From a bacterium (GTDB lineage: Bacteria; Patescibacteriota; Minisyncoccia; Minisyncoccales; CG1-02-41-26): DNA of 10,730 bases. The notes below the pieces were generated by a model. The model was not told the DNA's origin, did not search any database, and worked only from the letters and a program-made list of their open reading frames with translations. Both the position numbers and the translations under genes were made by a program. Shown one piece after another: positions 4,370-10,323 of the stretch. The number at the start of each line of letters is the position of its first letter. Position 1 is the stretch's first letter. The stretch spans positions 1-10,730 of the forward strand of contig JAGGTS010000028.1 in the NCBI GenBank assembly GCA_021163625.1, in the 5' to 3' direction.

Positions 4370-6721
4370 ATGGCAAGAAAGAGTAAAACAAGCGATCTTA
4401 AGCAAAAGGAGCTTTTCTCTAAAATTTTAGAGCAAGGCACGCTTTTGACAATGAAAGACGATCTTTTAAGGTTTGGCGCTGGGAAATTGGCAATAGGGAG
4501 AAAAACTTTAAAAGAAGAGATAGTGCAGGAATCTGCAAAAGAAAAGATAGCGAAAAAACCTGAAGAGAAAATTTTCCAAAAAGCGCCGTTACCGCCGTCT
4601 TTTGCAAAAGAAGAAAAAGAAAAGAAAGAAAAAGAGCCAAAGAGCAAGAAAGCAGAAAAAAAGGAAGAGATAGAAGAGAACAAGGAAGCAAAGAGCAAAG
4701 AAGCAGAAGAGAAGAAGGAAGAAGAAATAGTTGAACAAATTAAGCGTGCTGCCCGCCAAAGAGAAGCTATTTTAAGGGCAAAATCTCAAGCAAAAAAACA
4801 GGAAAAGAAAAGAGAAGAGGAAGAAAAGAGAAAAGCAAAGGAATCAGAAGAAGCCATAGAAGCGAGAAAGAGAGAACAAGAAGGTAGAATTATCGAGAGA
4901 ATCAGGTCAGCTGCCCGCCAAAGAGAAGCTATTTTGGAAGCAAAAAGGAGAGCGGAAGAGGACGAAAGAAGGAGAGAAGAAATAACAAGACAAGTCTTAG
5001 AGGAAAAACTAGACGAGCTTAATTTAAAATTGAATACTTTTCCGGCAAAGAGGAAGCCGCTTGAAATGAGGAAAATTGCAATTCAAAAAGAGAAAGAGGA
5101 CTTTTTGAAAACTTTTTCTTCTGTAGTGGAGAAGGAAAGGAAACTGAATGACGAAAAGGAAGCGCTTGAAGCGGAAGAATCAACGGTAAAAGACCCTGAA
5201 CAGAGGCATCAGATTGAAAAGAAAAGGTGGGCAATAGAAGAAAAATTAAGGAAAGTGGAGAAAGAAAAATGGCAGCAAGAAGACAAGTTAAAGCAAAAAG
5301 ACGCGAAAATAAGGCAGATTGAGAAAAGCTTAGAGGAATTTTCTTCAGAAGAAAGAAAGCTAAAAAGATTTAAAGATGAAGTATTGCGGCAGCTGAAAGA
5401 ATTGGAAGTTAAAAAGGAAAGAAAACAGCTAATGGATGAGCTTGAGCTGTATAAAGTTAAAATAGATTCTTTTTTGAGGAAAGAAGCAAGACTGGAGCAA
5501 GAAAAAGAGGAAACTGACAAAACACTTTCAATTGTCCTCAGAAGGGAGCAAGAACTGGAAAGAAAAGAGGACGAAATAGTAGAAAAAGAAAAGGAAGCAG
5601 TTTCTCTTGCCCAAGAGAGAGAGTTAGAAAAAGAAAGGTGGGGAATAGAAGACAAAAGAAGGTCAGTGGAGGACGAGCGTTGGAGGTTGGAGAGAGAGAA
5701 ACAGAGATTACAATCTTTGATTAATGAAGTTGAAGAAAAGCATCAACAGGTAATCCAGAGAAAGAATGAACTTGAAGTAAGGATTAAAGAAATTAATTCT
5801 TTTTTGGGAATAATTTCTCCAGAAGAGAAAGCAAAACAGGAACAAGCAAAAAAGGAAGAAGAAAGGAAGGCAAAAGAAAAAGAAGAAAAGAAAAAGGAGG
5901 CAAAGGCAAAAGAAGAGGAAAAGAAAGCAGAGGCAAAAAAGGCAGAGGAAGGTAAGGCAAAGGAAAGACAGGGAGAAAAAGCAGAAGATGCAGAAAAAGC
6001 TGCTGCTGCCAAATCAGAAGAAGATAAAGAGGCCGAAGAGGAAAGAAAAAAGATTTTAGAGGAAATTAGGCGGAAAGTTGAAGAGGAAAAGGAAGGCAGA
6101 AGGCAGTTTGAGGAAGGATGGCAGAAGACAGGACCAGTTAAAAGGCTGACGCCGACCGGTTTGGCCGAGGAAGCTTCGGACCAAGAAACACCATCGTTGT
6201 CCGGACAAAAGACAACCGCCCAAGCTCAAAGCCAAAAAGCCGGTTCAGCCCGAGCAGAGAAGGTGTCGCCGGGAAGCCAGCCAGTAGTGCCGGGCGCAGG
6301 AGCCGCGTTCTCGCAAGGAAAGAACGTGGAAAATTTAAGCCCAAAAGAAGCTGCTATTAAAAAAATATCCTCGGTTTCTTCAGAAGAGGAAGAAAGAAGA
6401 AAAAAATTTTTGTCTAGGGTTTTTGGAGAAGGAGAGGAATCCGTAGAACGTGAACCTCTTAAAAACAAAGAAAAAGTTGTCTTTAGGCCGATAGTAAAGC
6501 AGCCTTCTGCCCTTGAAAGATTTTTTGTCAGACTTATAATTGTTTTTGTTGTCCTTGGCCTTATTGCAGGAGCTTTTTTCTTTGTTTATGCTTATATCTA
6601 CCCCAAGAAACCGATAAAACCATTATTTAAGTTTTTCTTTGGAATTGGACATTCAAGCGCTGCAAATAATGTTGTTTTAGTTTTACAAAATAGCAGAGAG
6701 AAAAATTCAATTTTTAGCTAA
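4370..6721 (+). CDS. Large coiled-coil protein with a single C-terminal membrane anchor
   Basis: This 783-residue protein is not a named family I can assign. Residues 1-50 (MARKSKTSDLKQKELFSKIL onwards) lack a signal peptide. Residues about 50-600 are almost entirely Lys/Glu/Arg/Ala coiled coil. Within it AARQREAIL occurs twice (127-135, 181-189), and a two-heptad motif of the form RWxIExKxRxVExExW occurs twice (W287/W301 and W424/W438). Residues about 495-590 are low-complexity KAKEEE repeats. A disordered Pro/Ser/Gln/Ala linker spans about 585-655. A charged segment with RRKKFLSRVFGEGEE and VVFRPIVKQPSALERFF leads to one transmembrane helix at about 718-743, followed by a 40-residue tail. 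The topology suggests a long cytoplasmic rod fixed to the membrane at its C-terminus, which hints at an envelope, division or scaffold role, but that is inference. The 26-nt DNA repeat and GC-rich insert are listed separately. Confidence 0.8.
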   Translation: MARKSKTSDLKQKELFSKILEQGTLLTMKDDLLRFGAGKLAIGRKTLKEEIVQESAKEKIAKKPEEKIFQKAPLPPSFAKEEKEKKEKEPKSKKAEKKEEIEENKEAKSKEAEEKKEEEIVEQIKRAARQREAILRAKSQAKKQEKKREEEEKRKAKESEEAIEARKREQEGRIIERIRSAARQREAILEAKRRAEEDERRREEITRQVLEEKLDELNLKLNTFPAKRKPLEMRKIAIQKEKEDFLKTFSSVVEKERKLNDEKEALEAEESTVKDPEQRHQIEKKRWAIEEKLRKVEKEKWQQEDKLKQKDAKIRQIEKSLEEFSSEERKLKRFKDEVLRQLKELEVKKERKQLMDELELYKVKIDSFLRKEARLEQEKEETDKTLSIVLRREQELERKEDEIVEKEKEAVSLAQERELEKERWGIEDKRRSVEDERWRLEREKQRLQSLINEVEEKHQQVIQRKNELEVRIKEINSFLGIISPEEKAKQEQAKKEEERKAKEKEEKKKEAKAKEEEKKAEAKKAEEGKAKERQGEKAEDAEKAAAAKSEEDKEAEEERKKILEEIRRKVEEEKEGRRQFEEGWQKTGPVKRLTPTGLAEEASDQETPSLSGQKTTAQAQSQKAGSARAEKVSPGSQPVVPGAGAAFSQGKNVENLSPKEAAIKKISSVSSEEEERRKKFLSRVFGEGEESVEREPLKNKEKVVFRPIVKQPSALERFFVRLIIVFVVLGLIAGAFFFVYAYIYPKKPIKPLFKFFFGIGHSSAANNVVLVLQNSREKNSIFS
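4748..4773 (+). repeat. Direct repeat, copy 1, in the coiled-coil gene
   Basis: 26 bases identical to 4910-4935, 162 bp (54 codons) apart and in the same reading frame. They encode the start of AARQREAIL. Exact DNA identity, including third codon positions, suggests a fairly recent internal duplication or gene conversion. Confidence 0.85.
4910..4935 (+). repeat. Direct repeat, copy 2, in the coiled-coil gene
   Basis: Second identical copy of the 26-base sequence at 4748-4773. The flanking residues (QIKR before copy 1, ERIRS before copy 2) are similar but not identical, so the duplicated unit was larger and has diverged outside this core. Confidence 0.85.
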
Positions 6722-6739
6722 ATTAAAATTTTACTTTAT

Positions 6740-6767
6740 TTGTTGCCCAATCCTATAAGCCTATATT
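6740..6767 (+). promoter_or_regulatory. Predicted promoter of the zinc-finger gene
   Basis: TTGTTG (6740-6745) lies 16 bp from TATATT (6762-6767, five of six to TATAAT). The predicted start near 6774 leaves a leader of about 24 nt before ATG 6798. The end of the upstream gene is close (6721), with only a weak AT-rich inverted repeat and no strong terminator between. Confidence 0.48.
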
Positions 6768-6797
6768 ATATGGGGTTAATAAGCGGTTAAGAAATTT

Positions 6798-7154
6798 ATG
6801 AATGCTAATTTTATCAAAGAGCGCAAAAAAGCTCTTGAAAAACAAAAACGCAGCCTTGAAGAGCAGCTTAGTTCTTTTGCTCGAAAATCTAAAAGTCTCA
6901 ACGGAGGATGGGAAGCGCTTTATCCAGATTTTAAGGGCGGATGTATCGAGGAAGAAGCAGACGAAGTTGAAGAATATGACAAACGTGTTTCCTTGGAAAA
7001 AATGATGGCAGAAGAGTTGGACAAAGTAAATTTGGCTTTAAAAAAAATAAAAGAAGCAAGGTATGGCATTTGCGAAAAATGCGGAAAATTAATTTCAAAG
7101 GAACGCTTAATAGTTTATCCGCAGGCAAGATATTGTAAGGAGTGCAATAAATAA
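6798..7154 (+). CDS. DksA/TraR-family C4 zinc-finger protein
   Basis: The 118-residue protein has the DksA/TraR layout: an N-terminal helix (about 3-32), a linker, a second charged helix (about 51-87), and a C-terminal four-cysteine zinc finger YGICEKCG...YCKEC with C92, C95, C113 and C116. E. coli DksA enters the RNA polymerase secondary channel and acts with ppGpp through acidic residues at its coiled-coil tip. Here the corresponding loop (about 35-55) carries D44 and E51-E53, but whether they match the functional aspartates cannot be decided by eye. Many short family members are uncharacterised, so I give the family and no gene symbol. The gene seems to be transcribed alone from 6740-6767. 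There is no Shine-Dalgarno site, only GAAATTT before the ATG. Confidence 0.88.
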   Translation: MNANFIKERKKALEKQKRSLEEQLSSFARKSKSLNGGWEALYPDFKGGCIEEEADEVEEYDKRVSLEKMMAEELDKVNLALKKIKEARYGICEKCGKLISKERLIVYPQARYCKECNK

Positions 7155-7166
7155 TTATTTTATTTG

Positions 7167-7246
7167 TAGGGCTTGCGCAAGAAGGCGGCCAGGCATAAGG
7201 AAAGTTGTTTTTCCAAGAAATTGATGTTAGAGCTTGCCGTACCCTA
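7167..7246 (+). ncRNA. Possible structured RNA element
   Basis: By eye, TAGGG (7167-7171) can pair with CCCTA (7242-7246) and enclose CTT-GCGC-AAG (7172-7181), a stem of GGCAT with ATGTT using two G-U pairs (7192-7196 with 7224-7228), and inside that GGAAA/TTTCC (7199-7203 with 7210-7214). This would be a closed multi-arm fold of about 80 nt. It matches no riboswitch, 5S, SRP or tRNA consensus that I know. It may be a 3' UTR of the zinc-finger mRNA or decayed coding sequence. Confidence 0.22.
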
Positions 7247-7280
7247 TTAGAGGAAGGTTAAATTATTATTGATGTGATAT

Positions 7281-7289
7281 TGATATAAA
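7281..7289 (+). promoter_or_regulatory. Predicted extended -10 promoter for ppa-tig-clpP
   Basis: TGA directly followed by TATAAA (7284-7289, five of six to TATAAT) gives an extended -10 motif. There is no good -35 box. Transcription would start near 7296 and carry a leader of about 117 nt that contains the 7309-7339 hairpin. A second, weaker candidate (TGG then CATAAA, 7372-7380) lies closer to the ppa start. Confidence 0.4.
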
Positions 7290-7308
7290 AAGTAAATAGC
7301 GGCGCAAA

Positions 7309-7360
7309 ATAACAAGTTTTTGTTTTTTAAACTTGTTATGCTAGAACTGTTTTTTATTTT
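7309..7360 (+). terminator. Perfect 11-bp hairpin with a downstream T tract
   Basis: ATAACAAGTTT (7309-7319) and AAACTTGTTAT (7329-7339) form a perfect stem with a T-rich nine-base loop. A T tract (TTTTTTATTTT) begins at 7350, eleven bases after the stem, which is further than usual. It may terminate the zinc-finger transcript. If the promoter at 7281-7289 is used, it would instead be a leader hairpin, possibly an attenuator, in the ppa mRNA. Confidence 0.45.
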
Positions 7361-7412
7361 AAAATCAGCGCTGGCATAAAGCTTGTTGTTCTGCGTTGAG
7401 ATTGTCCAATTT

Positions 7413-7955
7413 ATGAATTTATTTAAAGACATTCCTTCGGGAGACAATCCCCCAGAAGAGATCAATGTTGTTGTGGATATCCCAAAAGGGTCCCATAATA
7501 AGTATGAATACAATGAAGAAGAGGGATATTTTGAGCTTGACAGGACATTTTATTCTCCTCTTTATTTGCCTTGCGACTATGGGTTTATCCCTCAAACAAG
7601 GTCTGAAGATGGCGATTCTCTGGATGTGCTGTTGATAAACAGCTTTCCTACTTTTTCCGGATGTGTTATTAAAGCAAGACCGATAGGAGTTATGTTTATG
7701 GAAGACGAAAAGGGAACTGATAATAAAATCATTGCTTTGCCAAAAGTTAAAATAGACCCGCGGTTTAAGGAAGTTAGCAGGGTCGAGGATTTGCCCGAGC
7801 ACCTTAAAAAAGAAATCCAAGCCTTTTTTGAGGATTATAAAAAACTTGAACCCGGAAAGTTTGTAAAAGTAAAAGGTTGGGCAGGGCTATCTAGCGCAGA
7901 AGAAATTATAAACGAATCTGTAAAAAGATATAAAAATGAAAACAACAATAAATAA
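7413..7955 (+). CDS. ppa: Soluble (family I) inorganic pyrophosphatase
   Basis: This 180-residue enzyme hydrolyses pyrophosphate to two phosphates in the cytoplasm and so drives nucleic-acid and aminoacyl-tRNA synthesis. Length and motifs fit bacterial family I: K30, E32 and R44 in GSHNKYEYNEEEGYFELDR, YLPCDYGFIPQT with Y56, and the metal-binding signature EDGDSLDVLL with D66, D68 and D71 (E. coli D65, D67, D70). S69 occupies the place where the usual signature has Pro or Glu, a small deviation. ATG 7413 is chosen because MNLFKDIPSG is the conserved beginning; the frame extends to a TTG at 7383, but that adds ten residues of no known match. There is no Shine-Dalgarno site. The 3' end overlaps the trigger factor gene by 20 bases, which points to co-translation. 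Confidence 0.96.
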   Translation: MNLFKDIPSGDNPPEEINVVVDIPKGSHNKYEYNEEEGYFELDRTFYSPLYLPCDYGFIPQTRSEDGDSLDVLLINSFPTFSGCVIKARPIGVMFMEDEKGTDNKIIALPKVKIDPRFKEVSRVEDLPEHLKKEIQAFFEDYKKLEPGKFVKVKGWAGLSSAEEIINESVKRYKNENNNK

Positions 7956-9225
7956 GCTAAAAAGCTCAAGAATTGAAATTCTGTTTGAAATTCCTTGGCA
8001 TGAATTCCAGCAGTTTTTTAATAAAGCAATAGATTCCCTTTCCAGCGAGGCAAAAGTTGCAGGATTTAGAGACAAAAATATTCCTGCTTCTCTTCTTGAA
8101 AAGGAAATTGGCCAGGAGAAAATTTTATGGCAGGCGGCCCAATTTGCGATTAAAGAGAAATATTCATATTTTGTTCAAGAGAAGGCGATAGAGGCTATCG
8201 GCACTCCCAAAATCAGTATTTTAAAGCTTGCAAAAAACAACCCTTTTTCTTTCAAGGTGGTAGTTGATGTCATTCCAGAGATTGATTTGCCAGATTATAA
8301 GGAACTCGCCAAAAATGTTCAGAAAAAAAAGATAAAAGTTGAAGACAAAGATATTGAGGAAAGCCTTGACTTACTTAAAAAATCAAGGCCAAAATTTGAA
8401 CAATTAAACAGGGAAGCAAGAGAGGGTGATTTTGTGGAAATTGAATACAGCAGTCCGCAGATTGAATCCGGAAAGGTTTACTATGATAGGTTCTTTTTAG
8501 GCAAAGGGGGCTTTACCAAGGGATTTGAGGACAACATTCAAGGAATGGAAATTGGCCAGGAAAAGAAATTTGTTGTTTCTTTTCCGAGCGATTATCATAA
8601 AAAGGAACTTGCATCAAAAGAGGCGGAAATCAGCCTTAAACTCAAAAACGTTCAACTTGCAAAATTTCCGGAAATTAATGATGAATTTGCAAAATCGCTT
8701 GGCAAATTTAAAAATTTAACCGAGCTTAAAGAAAGCATTAAGCAAGGAATTATCCAGGAGAGGGAAAAAGAGGAGAAAGAAAGAATAAGAAGCGAGGTTT
8801 TAGACAAGATAAGCAGCATGTCTGAGTTTGAAGTTCCAAAAACTTTGGTTGATGTTGAGATAGAAGCTTTGATGAACGATTTAAAAGAAAAGGTTTCAAA
8901 CCAGCTGAAAATGTCTTTTGAAGATTACTTAAAGAACATTAATAAAACAGAAGAGCAGTTAAAAGAATCTTTCCATAAGCAGGCAGAAAAAATGACAAGG
9001 CAGTTCTTGATTATAAGGGAGATAGGCAAAAAAGAAAAAATTGAAGTAAGCGATGAGGAAGCAGAAGAGGCTGCAAACGAATTTTTAAAAAAGTATCCAA
9101 ATGCCCAAAAGGCTGAAAAGGATATTGACCCGGCACGTTTAAAGGATTATTATAAAGGTGTATTGTTCAATGAAAAAGTTTTCCAAATTTTGGAATCTGC
9201 AAGCGGAAAAGAAAATGAAAAATAA
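7936..9225 (+). CDS. tig: Trigger factor, ribosome-associated chaperone
   Basis: The 429-residue protein has the three trigger-factor parts: an N-terminal ribosome-binding domain (about 1-115), an FKBP-type peptidyl-prolyl isomerase domain (about 155-245: EGDFVEIEYSS, FFLGKGGFTKGFEDNIQGM, KKFVVSFPSDYH) and a long helical C-terminal chaperone domain (about 250-429). It shields nascent chains at the ribosome exit tunnel. The ribosome-contact loop reads GFRDKNIP (43-50): F44 and R45 are kept, but the lysine of the usual FRK is D46, with K47 next to it. The start overlaps the end of ppa by 20 bases in another frame, with AAAA before the ATG and no Shine-Dalgarno site, so reinitiation or coupling is likely. 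clpP follows 43 bases later, the same neighbour order as tig-clpP in E. coli. Confidence 0.96.
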   Translation: MKTTINKLKSSRIEILFEIPWHEFQQFFNKAIDSLSSEAKVAGFRDKNIPASLLEKEIGQEKILWQAAQFAIKEKYSYFVQEKAIEAIGTPKISILKLAKNNPFSFKVVVDVIPEIDLPDYKELAKNVQKKKIKVEDKDIEESLDLLKKSRPKFEQLNREAREGDFVEIEYSSPQIESGKVYYDRFFLGKGGFTKGFEDNIQGMEIGQEKKFVVSFPSDYHKKELASKEAEISLKLKNVQLAKFPEINDEFAKSLGKFKNLTELKESIKQGIIQEREKEEKERIRSEVLDKISSMSEFEVPKTLVDVEIEALMNDLKEKVSNQLKMSFEDYLKNINKTEEQLKESFHKQAEKMTRQFLIIREIGKKEKIEVSDEEAEEAANEFLKKYPNAQKAEKDIDPARLKDYYKGVLFNEKVFQILESASGKENEK

Positions 9226-9239
9226 AAAGAACAAATAAA

Positions 9240-9253
9240 TTTAAAGCTTTAAA
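9240..9253. repeat. 14-bp perfect palindrome between tig and clpP
   Basis: TTTAAAGCTTTAAA is a perfect palindrome in the 43-bp tig-clpP gap, followed by a T-rich run just before the clpP ATG. It could be an operator or a weak terminator, or chance in AT-rich DNA. As RNA it can form only a very short stem. Confidence 0.4.
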
Positions 9254-9268
9254 ACAATTTTTATTTTT

Positions 9269-9850
9269 ATGGCTATTGTTCCAACAATAATTGAAAAATC
9301 ACAAAGAGGAGAAAGGGCTTATGATATTTTTTCCCGGCTTTTGGAGGAAAGAATAATATTTCTTGCTGGCCCTATTACCGACAACTTGGCAAATTTAGTA
9401 ATTGCAGAAATTCTATTTTTAGCTTCAAAAAATTCAAACCAAGACATCAAACTTTACATCAATTCTCCCGGAGGCTCAGTTACGGCAGGATTAGCCATTT
9501 ATGACACCATGCAATATGTAAAATGCGATGTTTCAACTATATGTATTGGTATGGCTGCCTCAATGGGCGCAACTCTTCTTGCTGCTGGCACAAAAGGAAA
9601 GAGATTTGCTTTGCCAAATTCAGAAATTTTGCTTCATCAAGTTGCGGGGGGCATTACTGGTCAGGCAACAGAAATTGAGATAGGCGCAAAGCAAATTTTA
9701 AAAATGAAGAGAAAGCTTAACCAAATTTTAGCTTTCCATACCAACCAGCCGCTTAAAAAGATTGAAAAAGATACAGACAGAGATTTTTATTTGACAGCAG
9801 AAGAGGCAAAAAAATACGGCGTTATAGACCAGGTCATCAAGGGAAAGTAA
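9269..9850 (+). CDS. clpP: ATP-dependent Clp protease proteolytic subunit
   Basis: ClpP is the serine peptidase barrel that degrades substrates unfolded by Clp ATPases. The 193 residues are full length for the mature enzyme. The catalytic triad is intact: S98 in [15 protein letters not shown]123 in LLHQVAGG, and D172 in DTDRDFYL. Other family landmarks are [10 protein letters not shown] (27-36), [19 protein letters not shown] (64-82) and the handle helix at about 132-157. Position 125 is Val where many ClpPs have Pro (HQP), a neutral variant. There is no obvious propeptide. ATG 9269 is preceded by an AT-rich, T-heavy leader with no Shine-Dalgarno site. No Clp ATPase gene is in the window, so the partner must lie elsewhere. 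Confidence 0.97.
   Translation: MAIVPTIIEKSQRGERAYDIFSRLLEERIIFLAGPITDNLANLVIAEILFLASKNSNQDIKLYINSPGGSVTAGLAIYDTMQYVKCDVSTICIGMAASMGATLLAAGTKGKRFALPNSEILLHQVAGGITGQATEIEIGAKQILKMKRKLNQILAFHTNQPLKKIEKDTDRDFYLTAEEAKKYGVIDQVIKGK
9839..9847 (+). promoter_or_regulatory. Clear Shine-Dalgarno site for the gene at 9852
   Basis: AAGGG (9839-9843), within the purine run AAGGGAAAG, lies eight bases before ATG 9852 and overlaps the end of clpP. It stands out because most other starts in the window lack such a site, and it shows that Shine-Dalgarno initiation is probably available in this organism. Confidence 0.65.
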
Positions 9851-9851
9851 A

Positions 9852-10304
9852 ATGATTAATATTTCCAAAAAAAATATAATTATTTTAGTTTTTATTGAAA
9901 GTGTTGTTTTGGTTGCTTTGATTTTTTTGCTTGTATTTGGATTAAAAGGTTTTTTTGGCCAGTCAAATTATTGGGCTGTTTATTTGAAAACAGGAGACCT
10001 TTATTTTGGCAAGCTTGTAAGACTTTCCCATTATACGCTTAGAGACCCTTACCTGCTTGTCCTTGATTCCAACAAGAATGGTGAAGCTAAAATTCAAAAA
10101 TTTGAAAACGCTTTTTGGGGGCCTGAACCGGAGATGAAAATTAATCCAGAGAATGTTGTTTGGATTTCAAGGTTGTCTTCTCAAAGTTCTGTGGTAAAAT
10201 ATATGGAAGGAAAGGCAAACATAAGCCAAAGGTCGAATTCCGCGGTTATTCCAGAGAATAATTCATCTAGTTCGGCTACGGGTTCTTTGCCCGCGGTCAA
10301 ATAA
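9852..10304 (+). CDS. Small membrane-anchored protein of unknown function
   Basis: I cannot name a family for this 150-residue protein. Residues 1-7 are polar and basic (K6, K7). Residues about 8-30 form one hydrophobic helix with an unusual glutamate at position 16. The rest should lie outside the membrane: a compact segment YWAVYLKTGDLYFGKLVRLSHYTLRDPYLLV (about 40-70), then a polar stretch with FWGPEPEMKINPENVVWISRL, and a disordered Ser/Asn/Thr-rich tail from about 110. The middle segment looks like a small beta-rich domain of a kind I associate with CPR hypothetical proteins, from memory only. The start has a good Shine-Dalgarno site and lies one base after clpP, so it should be co-transcribed with clpP. 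The next gene begins 19 bases downstream. Confidence 0.8.
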   Translation: MINISKKNIIILVFIESVVLVALIFLLVFGLKGFFGQSNYWAVYLKTGDLYFGKLVRLSHYTLRDPYLLVLDSNKNGEAKIQKFENAFWGPEPEMKINPENVVWISRLSSQSSVVKYMEGKANISQRSNSAVIPENNSSSSATGSLPAVK

Positions 10305-10323
10305 TTAATAAAAACGCGGAAAA

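Larger units (their letters stand above)
7155..7412 (+). other. 258-bp intergenic region before ppa
   Basis: No gene of any length is convincing here. The left half (7167-7246) is less AT-rich than the rest and shows several possible stems. The middle has an extended -10 promoter (7281-7289), followed by a perfect 11-bp inverted repeat (7309-7339), a T-rich stretch (7350-7360) and the palindrome CAGCGCTG (7366-7373). Confidence 0.65.

Noticed and set aside
4419..6468. Several reverse-strand ORFs of 70-150 codons opposite the coiled-coil gene
   Set aside because: They are Ser/Phe/Leu-rich shadows of Lys/Glu/Arg codons, a known effect of purine-rich coding strands, with no domain or start signal.
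7170..7250. Possible decayed coding fragment (26 open codons ending at TAG 7248-7250)
   Set aside because: The run is short, has no start codon context, and other frames are similarly open for 8-20 codons. No family was recognised.
7383..7412. TTG start for ppa ten codons upstream
   Set aside because: The family begins at MNLFKDIPSG (ATG 7413), and there is no ribosome binding site for the TTG.
7247..7513. Reverse ORF of 88 codons crossing the ppa leader
   Set aside because: It overlaps conserved ppa codons and the perfect inverted repeat, and has no family resemblance.
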